DNA from: Paracentrotus lividus
Taxonomy: Eukaryota; Echinodermata; Echinoidea; Camarodonta; Echinidae
DNA length: 64,000 nt
Direction: 5' to 3'
Assembly (NCBI GenBank): GCA_940671915.1
Contig: CALNVZ010003432.1
Location: 9,269,342 to 9,333,341 of the forward strand
Every line of letters begins with the position of its first letter. Positions within the stretch are counted from its first letter, which is position 1. The notes under the pieces are model-generated. The model was not told where the DNA came from. It saw only the letters and a list, made by a program, of their open reading frames with translations, and searched no databases. The position numbers and the translations under genes are program-made. Positions 32,637-44,884 of this stretch are shown here, piece by piece.

Positions 32637-34279
32637 GATGCAACATAATAAGTCACAAGACAGGCCTGAATAGTTCAGATGGGTTGTTCCAGGGAGGCAC
32701 ATACACACTTAAAAAAAAAGAAGAAAGAATGAGAGTGCAGTTTTGCACCCAAAACGAAGCAGGATTTTTTCTGATTTAATACTGCACCATACATCAATAC
32801 AGCGCAACTCTACACCGAATAGATTGAGTTTACACTGGATGAACAAAATATATAACATAGGTTTTCCTGGTCAATTTTAAACTCTTTGCAATCGAATTCG
32901 TTTATGTTCATTCAATTTAAACGATACCTCATGGAGCGGAGCTATTGGTCAATTGAATTTACGTTTAGATTTTTAATCGCGATCACATTTCGGACGAAAG
33001 TGCTTGTAAGAAATATCCAATTGATTGGAGATAGTTTAAACTTGACAGGAAAACCTATATTAAAAATTCTTGCAGTTCACAAATTTCCGTTTTATATGAT
33101 GTACATTTTTTTTACTATCATATTCATACAAGTCACTCATTCTAACACTACTATATAGATTTTGGTTACGAATCGTTGCCATATGGTCGAACCAACACTA
33201 GACCATAAAGGTAGGATCGTACTAATATTATCAGTTGAAATGTAGTAAAAGTATCAGAAAGCGTAGCACAGCAGGTAACAGTAGTAGCATAATCACAATG
33301 CATCTGGAATGAGTTCTAACGCATATTTTTTCCTTTCTTTAAATGTAGGAGAATAAAGTATTAGAAGTAAGTTAATGGTAGAGGTATAGAAAAAGATGAA
33401 GTCGAAGTAGTAGTCCTGAAGTATATATAATACCACCGTTAAGAATATTCTATAACAAACTTCGTTCTCTTATTATAACAGAGCTCAGCACTATTCACTT
33501 AACACCTTGTATTCGACAGTGATTTAGATGTAGCCTTATATCTACAAATTGACGAGTCTAGCTTCCGACTCCCACTGTTGTTGTGGTGATCTTGTTGTTT
33601 TCAGCGCCAGTCGCCGCACATTTCTGACTTCTCAATCCACCTTATGAGTAAGGTATTCCATTCACGTTTCACTCGCCCTCTTTCCCCCGATAAATTTCCG
33701 ACAGAACACGAGTGGAGATAATGTCTCTCTACAACCACCCTCAAAATAGCGACGATGTTGGAGATATGCAAGGAAAGGAGTCAACTCGTCTTTTAAGGAA
33801 ATCTGAAACCACCCAAACACCCCCCCCCCGATCACCAAGTCACACGTTGGCACACACGGTGTCTTCTTATACAAGAAAGTGCGAAGTAATTTGTAAGAGC
33901 AATCCCTCACTTCTCTTGGGTTGAAATGAACCGCGACTTTTAGCAAGACAGAGTACGATGGCCGATACGTGAAAATTGGGTTGTGAGATAACTCCGTGTT
34001 CAAAACTTTCAAAGATTGAAGCGTCACGTTTATAACGTTACGAAATCACACATGGCAGGGATACCACTCCATTCACCATTTTCATGTATAAAGTTGAATA
34101 GTCACAGCTAGAACAACCGTCTATCTGTGCCAAACGAAACTGAATGATTCAAATTATAGATTTTTTTCTTTTTCTTGCTTTTCTCTCTGCCTTCCCTTAC
34201 CTTAAACTCTACTGAAATACCTGCATATATAGATGATACATAAATAATTAGTATGGATGCATAATTATCATCAGTCATA
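32637..34279. other. Unassigned sequence
   Basis: At 33662-34027 a 121-codon minus frame overlaps a 70-codon plus frame (33712-33924) in a stretch of balanced composition that includes nine C in a row. Neither looks like a known domain, and the minus frame does not begin at a credible start. Noted as the longest non-repeat frame in the window, but unsupported. Confidence 0.35.
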
Positions 34280-34863
34280 CACTGTTAAAACTGTGTGTAA
34301 AAAAAACCACATACACAACTTGTTGAAAACTTTACACAACCGCTGTTTACTATAGGAACGATCTAACTCTTGTGTAAAGTCACAAAACACCTGTTGATTA
34401 AAGTTTAATTAACTGTTATTTAAGAATCTTACACAAATGTTGTTTAAAATAAGTTTAAACAACGTACTTGTTTAAAGAAAGTTGTTTAAAATTTACAAAA
34501 AAAGTGCCGGTGCCGGGAATCGAACTCATGACCTTTGCATCCCTATTCAAGTTATACTACCACTAGACTACGACACTGCCTTAAGATATAGCACAGTTTC
34601 AATGTATGCTGATGATACTTCAGATAATCCTGATGATTTGTGTTTACTCAGTTGGAATGCTCACGTAAATTTTGTGAAAACAAAAGAAACTACACAACTT
34701 GTTTAAAACTTTACACAGCCGCTGTTTACTATAGGAACCATCCAACTCTTGTGTATTAAAAGTCATTACACAACACTTGATGTTTAAAGTTTAGTCAACT
34801 GTTTAAGAATCTTACACAACTTTTTGTTTTACAACACTTTTTTTACACAGCGTTTTAACAGTG
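34280..34863. mobile_element. MITE with TA flanks carrying a tRNA-like insert
   Basis: Ends CACTGTTAAAACTGTGTG and inverse CACTGTTAAAACGCTGTG, with TA at 34278-34279 and 34864-34865. Inside are two direct copies of a unit of about 130 bp (34312-34447 and 34692-34832; shared CCGCTGTTTACTATAGGAAC). They flank a tRNA-like sequence and about 110 bp of other DNA. The duplicated unit around a foreign piece is unusual for so short an element. Confidence 0.8.
34503..34577 (-). pseudogene. tRNA-like sequence (SINE head) inside MITE
   Basis: On minus: GTCGTAGTCTAGTGGTAGTA (A-box region) and GAGTTCGATTCCCGGCACC (B-box region), 75 nt in all. AGTGTCG at the 5' side pairs with CGGCACT at the 3' side (7 bp, one G-T), but the T-stem does not pair, so it is not a functional tRNA. 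The same head begins the SINE at 37650-37948. Confidence 0.7.
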
Positions 34864-34865
34864 TA

Positions 34866-37637
34866 GAGAACAGCAGCAATCCATCCATCTTCATGGTTTA
34901 TTTGGTATGATACAACCATATCATCATGCTTAACAATTTTCACTACAAAGTATATGCCACTTAAATAATATTAAAACATTAAAGAAAAAGAAATAAAAAT
35001 AAAAATTACTTCTATTAAGACAAAAGAAAAAATTAAAAGTTCAAATTATCTAACAGACTTAGTGGGGGTTCATAAGATTCTTGGACGGGTCTACAGATAC
35101 AACAATCTTTGGGGTTGTCGGGAACATCTTCCATTAAACTTGCAGCAACCAAATGAAAATCTTATTGCATGTAAAAAGAAAACATCACAACGTCATATCG
35201 GTAAAGAAAAAAGACAATTTAGGTTGCACATTTTCAATGGTTACAAGTTCAAAAGAGAAAAAAAAAAAAAAACAAAAAACAAAAAAAAAAAAGAAAGAAG
35301 AAAGAACTGTAGTTCAAAATGTGTCAAATCACTGTGATGCAGTTACTATAAAGCGGCAGGATGGGCAACGCAGCTCAAAGGAAATGCGTGTGCATTGACA
35401 TGATTGCTGCCGAAATTGTCTCGTTAAGGAAGGAAAACTATCTTTCTTCCAGTATTAAACGGCCTTTCCCCTGAACTTCAAGTTTACTCTTTATTTTAAA
35501 CTCAACATTGCTGAGTGTGTTGTCCATATTTTTGTCGGTCCATCTTTCCGACCTCTGTGTCTTTTTCACTCCATTTCTTCTTTCCTTTATCCAATTACCT
35601 TGCCTCTCCATTCTAAAGTCCTCTCCTTTGATAACTCAATTCCTTTATGTCTTATGTTTTCTTCTTCTATCTCACTATCTTGCTTTATCTTCCCTGGTCT
35701 CTCTCCCCTTCTCTCTAATCCCCAATAATCTCTCTGACCCACATATTACCGAATGTGGGCAATTGCGCCCATTTCCTTCACGTCACAACATCCCCACCTT
35801 CCCATATGATCCCAAAGTTCTCACCCTAAGCACTTCCTCCATTCCTTCAAAGTTGAGCCAATTTCTCCTTCTTACAGCTCTACAAGCCAATTTTTCTTGC
35901 AGTATGTGGATTTGTACAGTTCCTGTTGAAGGAGGTATATGTGAACTCCTCATTCTTTGCAACGCTTATGGCTTGTGATTCATGTTACGTCGTTAGGCGC
36001 GGAATAATGAGACGCCGCTAGAAGGTTTTGCATTTATCTTGTTGTTTCACCAGACCAAACCGGGACTTATGTGCTTAAAGAGTGAGTCTGGAGTTCTGCA
36101 ATTGATGGGGAAAACAAAATATCAGGGAATACCGTAATGTCCAAACTGCAACAACACTTCATTGTCATGACCAAATGATTTATGCAATTTAATGAGCAAA
36201 TACAAACTTACGGAAACCAGGTTAGACGGGAAGTCACATGTGCTTTTTTGTGGTCTTTATTTGCTAAAAGAGCTGTGACTTTAGAAAAAGACTGACTCCA
36301 GGGATTTTTTTTCCTTCGGGGTTTTACATTTTTGGTGGTTCGAACAAGGAATGAAAAGGCACGATTAACATTAATGATCACGACTTCTCACTAGCTGGCA
36401 TTCTCTGAGCATGATTTCACCAATGAGGGGACGCGTGGTACGCAACTAGATATTTCAGTGAGACTTTAAGTCATGTTTAACTCATTGTGAAACACCCCCA
36501 GACGTGCCTAAGCTCTAGACTGACTTTAGATAGCAATGTATACATCACTTGGGAATGTCAGTACTGTTTTCCCGCTACTTTAGTTGGATATATGTCTTAT
36601 TTCCGTTACTTAATCTTTAATCTTTAATCAACTACTAAAAATATCTCAATAGATACAAAAGCAACATAATCGATCGATAGGCTATAATGGTCTCCTGCCT
36701 AACCACAATAGAAGGAATATTAAGGGAAACAGAACGTCATGCTAACGTTTTAAGTGTTGTTTTTTTTCTTCTCGTAAACACGTAATATTAATTCAAGAAT
36801 AGTTCAGTTAAAAAGAAAAGAGAAATTTCTTAAGTATAGTGTACCGTCAGAATACCTACACACCCTAACGTTCACACAATCTGGTGTCTAACGAATTCAT
36901 CAACATCTCAAGAACAAATACAACCGGCTTATCATGATTATTAGCTCAGTGAGTTTTTCGGATCGAAGTTTAATGAACATTTGCCAAGGGCTATGGAAAA
37001 ATTAATCGATATCTGAATGCTTAATGCCATGACATAATGAAATAGATAACAGTCATATTTATTCGCATGTAGCGGTTTTTGTTCGTAGTTTCCATCCAAA
37101 GTAAAATATACGGTATATTGATAAACATATCATGATTATTTTTCGTCGGTCGTTAATGAGAGGGGGATAAATGAAGGTGTTTTATAAATTTACATCTCAT
37201 TTCAAAATCACCATTCAAAATATGATTCGTTATAAGAAGAGCCTGGCATCAAGTATTACGTCATTTTAAGGGATCCAGATAATGCGTTCCTGATATCATT
37301 TTGTTCCTTGTAATCTTTATTTTAAATTGGTTGATTTATACACCCACTCTGAGTCTCCAATCATAAAGTATGTTAATACCTACCTACCAAGCCAAAATCA
37401 AACATATTTAGTTTCTATGGAATGCCACATAGGTCCTGCACTGAAAAATAAACACGTAATCACTAAATCGGTGTCATTCATCGGAAAATTTTTCTCAACG
37501 TGAAAAGATTGCATTACGTCAAATGATCATGTGCCTTCATCAAATAAACTCAGATTATCATAAAAATTGATTCGTACCATAATTTCAATACACCCTCATT
37601 GCGTTCCATAGAAATGCACGTGCCTGGTTATGGTAAA
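34866..37637. other. Unassigned, mostly AT-rich
   Basis: Includes an A-rich low-complexity tract (35258-35298) and a CT-rich tract (35508-35740). The latter gives a 156-codon hydrophobic plus frame of compositional origin. No element ends recognised. Confidence 0.4.
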
Positions 37638-37649
37638 CCTTGGTAGATA

Positions 37650-37948
37650 ATGATAATAATAATAGTCGGAATATTATTTTTTGTAATGCACTTTTCCCAT
37701 AAGGCTCAAAGCGCTTTACAGTATATTATTGCCCCATTCACTGGATTAAATTCCAGCTGCCATACATTTTATATGGGCTATATGGAATTTATCCTCCCGG
37801 ATATCTATTTAAACCTGGGAGGAGTGAAGAAAATGTGAATAAAATTCCAGTGCCCAAGAACATAAGTGTTGGTGCCGGGAATCGAACTGAAGACATTTAC
37901 ATTCCCATTCATGTGATACGAACACTAGACTACGACGCGTCTAGATAT
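37650..37948 (-). mobile_element. Complete tRNA-derived SINE with target duplication
   Basis: Minus strand, in order: head GTCGTAGTCTAGTG, CACATGAATGGGAATGTAAA, B-box CAGTTCGATTCCCGGCACC; body AACACTTATGTTCTTGGGCA and CCTCCCAGGTTTAAATA; core GTAAAGCGCTTTGAGCC; GGGAAAAGTGCATTACAAAA; tail with ATT repeats. The flanking 12-mers CCTTGGTAGATA (37638-37649) and CTATGGTAGATA (37949-37960) differ at two positions and look like a target-site duplication. The core and tail resemble the LINE 3' end at 50796-50850, suggesting LINE-driven retroposition. Confidence 0.87.
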
Positions 37949-37960
37949 CTATGGTAGATA

Positions 37961-38227
37961 TAAACACACCCAAACTACGCTTCGCGGTCGACGGAATCAG
38001 GCCTATAAGTTTGATAAGAAGGGAGCAGTCCCGGCTGAATGAATCAGAAAAGACATTAAGAGTGTGATAGCTCGGCGCAGATGAAAGCAGTCAGTTACAG
38101 GATGTAGCCTAAGCCAAACGATTTATCTCATTCTGTTAGTATTTGTCGCTGCCTTCCTTGAGAGATGTACTTTGTCATTCTCCATCTGCCACGACATGGT
38201 CTGGAATTAGGGCTACCAGTGTCAAGT
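37961..38227. other. Unassigned sequence
   Basis: No element or gene recognised between the SINE and the next microsatellite. Confidence 0.4.
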
Positions 38228-38290
38228 ACAAAGTGAGAGAGAAAGGAAGAGAGAGAGAGAGAGAGAGGGGGAGGGGGGGGGAGGGGAAGA
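38228..38290. repeat. (GA)n-(G)n composite tract
   Basis: GA repeats running into GGGGGAGGGGGGGGGAGGGG. Another homopurine mirror repeat. Confidence 0.92.
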
Positions 38291-38317
38291 AGGAGAGTAT
38301 AAAAAGGGCGAGTTAAA

Positions 38318-38345
38318 TGTGCGTGTGCGTGTGCGTGTGTGTGTT
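38318..38345. repeat. (GT)n-like microsatellite
   Basis: GTGTGCGTGTGCGTGTGTGT, a short GT/GC mixed repeat and a Z-DNA-type alternating sequence. Confidence 0.85.
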
Positions 38346-41300
38346 TGTGCTTTGAGGTGAACGTTCTGATTCTCAGATGGTTGAGGATGGTCATGAACAC
38401 ATCGAACATTCAAAATAATATAGCTAAATAATAAATTAAATAGACTAAATAATATGACTATATCGGAAAGGATGTTTCATAGGTCAAAACTCTGGAATCA
38501 CATTAGGAGGGAAAAATACGTATACAAAACAAAATCAAATTATAGGGCGCATAAAGGCGTTATTTACCGAGCTCATGTTCGACCTGATGAAAGGCTAGGC
38601 GGGCATTAAACTGACTGAGGGGCATGTTAGCTAATCACAAAATACTTTTACATTCGCAAAAAAAACAAAAAAAAAAGGTATAGGGTCGCCACTGCTCATG
38701 TCAGTTATGATTCTAGGCACCACAGTGAAGGGTATAGACAATGACTTATGGAACACAACGATAGAAAAGTCAATACTAAACCTTTTTTTAAATTTTAAGC
38801 CAACTTTAATATATGTGTTGAATTGAATTTATAAATAAGCACGAAGCTTCGGTCACTAGGTTTGATTCTACATTGGAAACATGCGCAGCAGTTGTATGTT
38901 TGGTACATTTACAGTAATAATAAAGTATAATACATGTCATGTGGCTGGATGGGGCCATTGCAGTTGCTCAAGTCCCCCTACCATCCGTACACGCCTTGCA
39001 GTATATTTTGAATGTCCAATTCACATAATATTTATAATGGGACAGAATCATTTTGTGGGGAGGAGGCTGCTTGAAATCAGACTGGAAGCTGAAAACAGCA
39101 GTTTTTTGTAATTCCGGAAAGCATTCCTTCTGAAGAAGATTATGACTCGCAAGTAAATCAAATCATTCTTTAAAATAAGCCGACTTGGTGATCAGCTCGG
39201 GTATAATGATAAATTTGACATTTTAAGGGACTTAAATTTTTGAAACACTTGGAAAAAGAGCATATATCTTTTTAAACGTTTGGGGCGGAAGGCATCCCCA
39301 GAGCCCATTCTGTTTCTCGACAAAATAGGCATGATTTATAAAAACATGTGGAAATCATGTTGCAGCCCATCCCCCCCCAAAAAAAGAAAAAAAAAATAAT
39401 GCGAGTGATAACAAAATAATCAAAACAAATTATGCATATTCCTAAAGAAAAACAAAATGGTAACAATGGTAATGATATCACTGCATAGGCCAAAATAATA
39501 TGCGAACACACTAATAGTCCTTCTTGACCATCAAATGCATATAGCCTTCTTTTTTTCTGCCATTTCTTGTTTTTATTTACGACGAGATATTTGTCTCATT
39601 TCGCTGTCATCTGTCATAGGTTGCCGCTAAGAGCTTCTCTACAGGCCACGGCCGAAGTTTATTTGACAAAGTGTTTTCTAAATGCGGTATGCTTAGGATA
39701 AATGAGTCCTGGTGAGAAGCACTGGACGGAGTAAACAATCGTGATTTGAAGCGACAACAGCTTTCCTATGATTCATGTTCAGAGAGGACATTCCTCGACA
39801 TGTGTCATTAATTTTTTCAGAGCAATAAGAATGAATAGAGGAGTAGTTGAAGAAAGAAAACAATGGTTTTAAAGATGAAAGATGAAACTTAAACATGTTA
39901 ATTGAACATCAAATTTTGCTAAGCATTAATTAGAAACTGAATAAATGTATAGGCCCTATGTATATGTATTGAACATCATCTACATTAGGGAATATCCCCT
40001 TTTTTTTTTTAATATGGAGGTCTGATTAATTTAAGAACAACTGAAAAAAAAACACACCAAAATTAAGTAACTTTTGATTTCTTTGTCCATTAGAATATAG
40101 TCTACTTGTTCATTAGATCGTTCCAATAGACTCGTATTTACAAATTGACGCGATCACGAAAACCACGCAACAGCAACTTACGAAAGTCTTTTCGGATGTA
40201 AAAACAAAACAGAACAAAAAATAATAAACAAAAAATAAAAAAATAAACAGTATTTTCACCCCAGTTTCGTCCTACCTCCACACATCAATCTCATCCCAGA
40301 CCAACCGACAAGTACCTAGTCATTTGTGAAAAGGTAAACTTTGATCTGTCTGATGTCTGTTCAACATCAAAGTCGGTTTTTATACCTGGATGACAGACTT
40401 GTAAACATCTAAACCATTACCACAAATACCTTAAGCTAGACATTATTTATTGTGTCTCCGCCGGAATACTGCTGCCAGACAAGATCTGATCACAAAAACG
40501 TGCAAGATATAGACAATACTTTTGTTCTTCCGCTATAGACCTTAATGAACGGAATATATCATTTCTTGACATTCGTTAACATCCGTTGATATGTGTCCGT
40601 TTTATCATTTGGATTGACGTTCATCGATCGTCAGGAACTCGTCCTTAAAATCACAAGTTTCTTGGACGTTTTTTGATGCGGCTATGTCTGACCGAGTCAT
40701 AAGCTCCACATGTGTGAACGTTAATCTCGAGAGTATAAGTCTACAATGACGATGCGTCTCTGCATTTAATTGCAGAACGTGTTTGAAAATACAGGTCCCC
40801 GTTTACCATCTATGTCAATGCCTTTGGCGTATTAAACAACATTTTAAGTACGAACAAAGCGGGGACAAGGTGAACAGAGGCCATACCGCTGTCAGGCTGT
40901 CAATGAAAGTACGGTTAGCTTGTTTGGTTGACCCCACACCACTAGTGGTCAATAATCAATGTATATTCATGTCCAACCTCTTCACACATTCTATATTGAG
41001 ATAGAAAGTTGGATGACAATGAGAAAGTGAAAGAGAATATGGTCTGGCAGACTGGTAAAAGAAGAAATGTTTTTGTTTTTGTTTTTGAATTTTCCTATAT
41101 CGAAAATTATTATTTCAAAAATCTGGGTAACAAAACTTCAAAGTCTGAAAGTAACTATAGCTTGGCTATCATAAAATGAGGAAACAAAAAAGGTTTCTTT
41201 AAAGGGAATTTAGTGTAGTGGGAAGGCATAGGAAAGATGAAAAAAAATATTGTGAGCTTTCCTGTTATTTTCATGCTGTTGGGGAAGAATATCATGATAA

Positions 41301-41717
41301 AAAGCTCCACACTAAAAGATTGCTCTTCAATAATAGTCATAATATGACCAAAATACACCCATACAGCTGATATGTTTGGGTCCCGAACATTTTGGGTTGC
41401 CCCATACATGCATTTCTGTGTAAGTGCATGTGACTCAAAGCTGAACTGGGTTAATTTCTTTTCATTTTGGGGATTCTTAAACCTCACAGCACAAAATAAT
41501 GCTAAGGTGAACTGTTAAAATCCTTTCCAAATCACTTTTAGACAGTGTCTTCCACATTTCAATGTCATGACCAGAACAACAGTCTCACTTTAAAAATGGA
41601 GTTGTCTTGTTTGCAAATTTGACCATGGGCTTCTTGATATATATTGGTAGGACAACTGTAAATTGATGGTATCTTTTTTAAATTCACTGTAGATAATGTT
41701 AGCAGATGACAATGAAT
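38346..41717. other. Unassigned AT-rich sequence
   Basis: Short A- and C-runs near 38660-38675 and 39370-39400, and an AAATAAAC-rich patch near 40201-40250. The 110-codon minus frame at 41155-41487 has no family I can name. No mobile-element ends recognised. Confidence 0.4.
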
Positions 41718-41846
41718 CAGTGGCGGATCCAAGGTTTGAAAATAGGGGAAGGGGCGCTGCCAAATTTGTCCGATTTTAACATGTACAGTAAACGAGTGGA
41801 TTAGATGGGGTGTGCATCCCCTGCACCCCGCCCGGATCCGCCACTG
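41718..41846. mobile_element. CGGATCC-ended short element, 129 bp
   Basis: Perfect 13-bp ends CAGTGGCGGATCC in inverse orientation. The interior (GGGGAAGGGGCGCTGCC, GGGTGTGCATCCCC) is unrelated to the copies at 32504 and 60943, so only the ends are shared. No clear target duplication. Confidence 0.75.
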
Positions 41847-43781
41847 TGGAATAAGGTTCGTTGTCCTGACTTTCCCCATTTTTTTTTTTTGCTCATTGTA
41901 TTTCTGGATGCATCTTAATAGTACACAAACAGCGTATTTAGTCCAGCACCGGAGTTCAGTTGACCTAGACGCCCACCTCCTTCAAAATCTTTTAAAATCA
42001 GAGCAATTTTCATTGCGTTCGACCAAACTAATGAACCGACAGTTTAATTGAGGCTGACCATAACCCCCTCTAATAAGATTCACGTACGAGCATGAGGTCA
42101 ATTTCGTGAAACGCAATATTACTATTTTTTCAATCTAATCATTGTATTATCATGTATAAAGTGTTAAAAAGTACAAGTGCCTGGTTACGACATTGCATGT
42201 GACCTCAAACTGGAGCTGTCTAGCGTATAAATCTGGCTCCTTCATATGTATACTCGAGGCGCCAGGACAGAGAGAATGCATAAAAAAGGAGGGGTTTGTC
42301 CTTCGCAGTTTCGTCGTCACATCTGTTGTACCGTAATCTCTTCATTCTGACCTGACTGACCTCCACCCCTATTACTCAACAACCAAAGCAATATTATAAC
42401 GTGCTATGAAATCTTGGCAGCCCTAGGGAAGGTATACTGAGAGTACACCATCTTATTGGTTGGAGGGGGGGGGGCATGAATACAACATTAGTATAGAGGA
42501 TAAATATGGTTTTGCATTTAATATCAATTAGCCAGTGGTGGATCTAGGGAAGGTAAAGAAGCGTGCGCTTCGTATCGTTTAAAAATACTTATTTAATGTA
42601 AATGTCAGTATCAGACAATTTACTGCTGCACCCCACTATTGTTCAAATTTGCTGACAGCAACCCCATGCCCAAATTTCGCATGAGCCGTTTGTAATCTTC
42701 TATCTTCAATCTTTAGTTCCTTCGTATCTGAAGTAAAATAAACTACTTTTAATAATATCCAAATGAAGCTTTGGATAAAAAGAAACGCGCCATAGTGATG
42801 ACTCCAATCGTGGAGTGAAATGTATTTCAAACTTAGATGCAAAATGAACACATATAAAATTATGCTGCCTTTGCCACGGGGTTTTACGGATATTAAAACA
42901 ACTACCCAGCTATGGCCGAGTAATGATTAATTTGGGATTATAAGGATTCTAACATAAAATAATGTTTATGCTTAAATAATGCTTTACTGGTATTAACATG
43001 TCAGTCACCGGATTTCATCACATACAATGTTTGCACTCTACTACATGGGGTGATTTTCACTAGGACAGTAATTACTGTCGCCATAAATGAACACTCAATT
43101 TTATACAATGGTTCACAAGAACCCTTCACATAGAGTTGAGTAGACACTTAAATTCATAGATTTAAGTCTACTTAGGACAGTCCTGGCAAAGGTTGATCCC
43201 CCCTTTCGGTCATGAGACCACCCTTCGCCACTCTACCACTATCTCAATATATTCACAAGTCATTGCCTAATATTCCCTCTCGATCGATTTTCCAGCTTGG
43301 CGCTTCAATGTCACTGAGTAGACGTGACAGTGTGCATGCGTGGCGATTAAACGGTTCGATCGATCGTCACCAGCAAATTAACGAATGTTCGCGCCATACT
43401 GTTGCTAATATCTTTGTGATCAATTGGAAAACCACATGAAAGGCCGTCCGCTAGCTGTGAGTTAACGTTTCCCCGTATCGTTGCCCATCCTTGTAGACCC
43501 TGTCGGACCCAAGGTCGTACCCCTGGTCGAGATCTTACAATAATTCGTGTTATGGGAATTAGAGCGAGTGGAAACAAAATGATTGATATGACATGTATTT
43601 GTGTGTGTTTGGATTGGAGGCCAGAAGTCATTAGGTGCCCTTGATTTCTATTTCACATTGTTCGGGACTAATAAGAATATACAATGTAAGTCTGGTTTGT
43701 ACATTAATTTTGTATATGTATTGGATAAGCAGCAATTCTGTAAATTTTCGAGACTTACGACAACGAACGGCAAAGACAGAG
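41847..43781. other. Unassigned sequence
   Basis: Contains a G-run at 42462-42472, a solo CAGTGGTGGATCTAGGG word at 42532 resembling the CGGATCC-type ends, and a short hairpin at about 43139-43173 (TAGAC...TAAAT with ATTTA..TCTA). The 94-codon minus frame at 43347-43631 was not recognised. Confidence 0.4.
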
Positions 43782-43812
43782 CTGAGAGAGAGAGAGAGAA
43801 AGAGAGAGAGAA
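43782..43812. repeat. (GA)n microsatellite
   Basis: GAGA tract with one AAA interruption. Confidence 0.9.
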
Positions 43813-43897
43813 GGGATATTTCTTTGTAAATTAGGGATAATATATTATTTCCGAATCATTGCCGACACACTTAGAATACAAATTAAAATTTTGGTTT

Positions 43898-44062
43898 GTA
43901 AAATACATCATAATAAGTTTACATCTACTGTAGACAGCAGGTTATTTCCCCTCACTGCAGTAAAAAAAAATAATGATAATAAAAAACAAAAACAAAAACA
44001 AAAACAGAAAACAAACAAACAAACAAACAAAAACAAAACAAACAAACAAGCAGAACAACATA
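43898..44062. repeat. Direct repeat copy 1 with (CAAA)n tract
   Basis: TTTACATCTACTGTAGACAG followed by an A-rich stretch of CAAAAA and CAAA repeats. It matches 44511-44602 in the same orientation; the unit between them may be an insertion. Confidence 0.6.
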
Positions 44063-44138
44063 AAAATGTTGTTACATAATTTTCCTTTCGAATGACTTTA
44101 AGCGCTACTTTACAAAAAGTCCGCTATTCAACACGAAT

Positions 44139-44267
44139 TTAGGGACAGAAGAAAAATAACAAAGGTTTGACGAAAATTAGACAATGGATAGCAAAGTTAT
44201 GAATGTTAAATTTTTTTTGTGACGTCACCTTGGGAGCCAGAAGCCACTCTCTCAAGTGTCGTGTATA

Positions 44268-44306
<39 letters not shown>

Positions 44307-44510
44307 TATTTTTTTCAAAAGGATTCTTTTTTAATTACTTCTTCATTTGATATAGACACATTCGTTTTTACATAGGCCTCCGAAATAGATTTATTCCTTT
44401 GGGAAAAAAATGCCCATTATATGGAATTTACAATTACATAGAAATGAAAAGTGCAGATCGCAAGTGATTCACAAAATCAAAACTTAGAATATTTTGAAAC
44501 ATTTTACAAT
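44139..44510. mobile_element. Degenerate relative of the 48072-48549 MITE
   Basis: AAAGGTTTGACGAAAATTAG, AGTTATGAATGTTAAATTTT, TGTGACGTCACC and, near the end, ACAAAATCAAAACTTAGAAT follow the same order as words in 48072-48549. A (TA)n tract (44264-44300) sits in the middle. Ends are eroded, so the boundaries are approximate. Confidence 0.45.
44264..44300. repeat. (TA)n microsatellite
   Basis: About 17 TA dinucleotides with one TG step. Confidence 0.9.
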
Positions 44511-44602
44511 GAGTTCACATCTACTAAAGACAGCAGATTATTATTTAATATTTTGCTGAAAACAAAAACAACAACAACAAAATAAAACAAAACAAACAAG
44601 AC
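44511..44602. repeat. Direct repeat copy 2
   Basis: TTCACATCTACTAAAGACAG followed by AAACAAAAACAACAACAACA; the counterpart of 43898-44062. Confidence 0.55.
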
Positions 44603-44884
44603 AAAAAGTGTTCGAGATTGTAAGACGGAGCATGTGACTTAATAAGGTATCCGATAGACCAGGGTCTGCTCACTCGACAGAAGGTCCACCAAACCGAAAA
44701 ACAACAACAACTAAACAACGACAACAGAGGAATGGATATAATTTTATCTAAGCTCTTTAAATTTAAAGTAGTATTTACTAGATGTTTTATTATCAATGAA
44801 TCCAATTATAATCGGGGGGGGGGGTGGACTCGTGACAATCAGCAGTGAATTCCATGTGTTCGTATTAAGATTGAATACCTTTAG

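Noticed and set aside
33662..34027. 121-codon minus frame not in a repeat
   Set aside because: No recognised domain, no credible start and an overlapping opposite frame. A translated search with a clear hit would reverse this.
34503..34577. Functional tRNA gene
   Set aside because: The acceptor stem pairs, but the T-stem does not, and the same head occurs in a SINE; best read as a SINE head.
35508..35978. 156-codon hydrophobic plus frame
   Set aside because: Lies in a CT-rich stretch that gives Leu, Ser, Phe and Pro codons without stops. No signal-peptide-plus-domain layout or known family.
42532..42560. Another CGGATCC-ended element
   Set aside because: CAGTGGTGGATCTAGGG resembles a left end, but no inverse end lies within about 1 kb.
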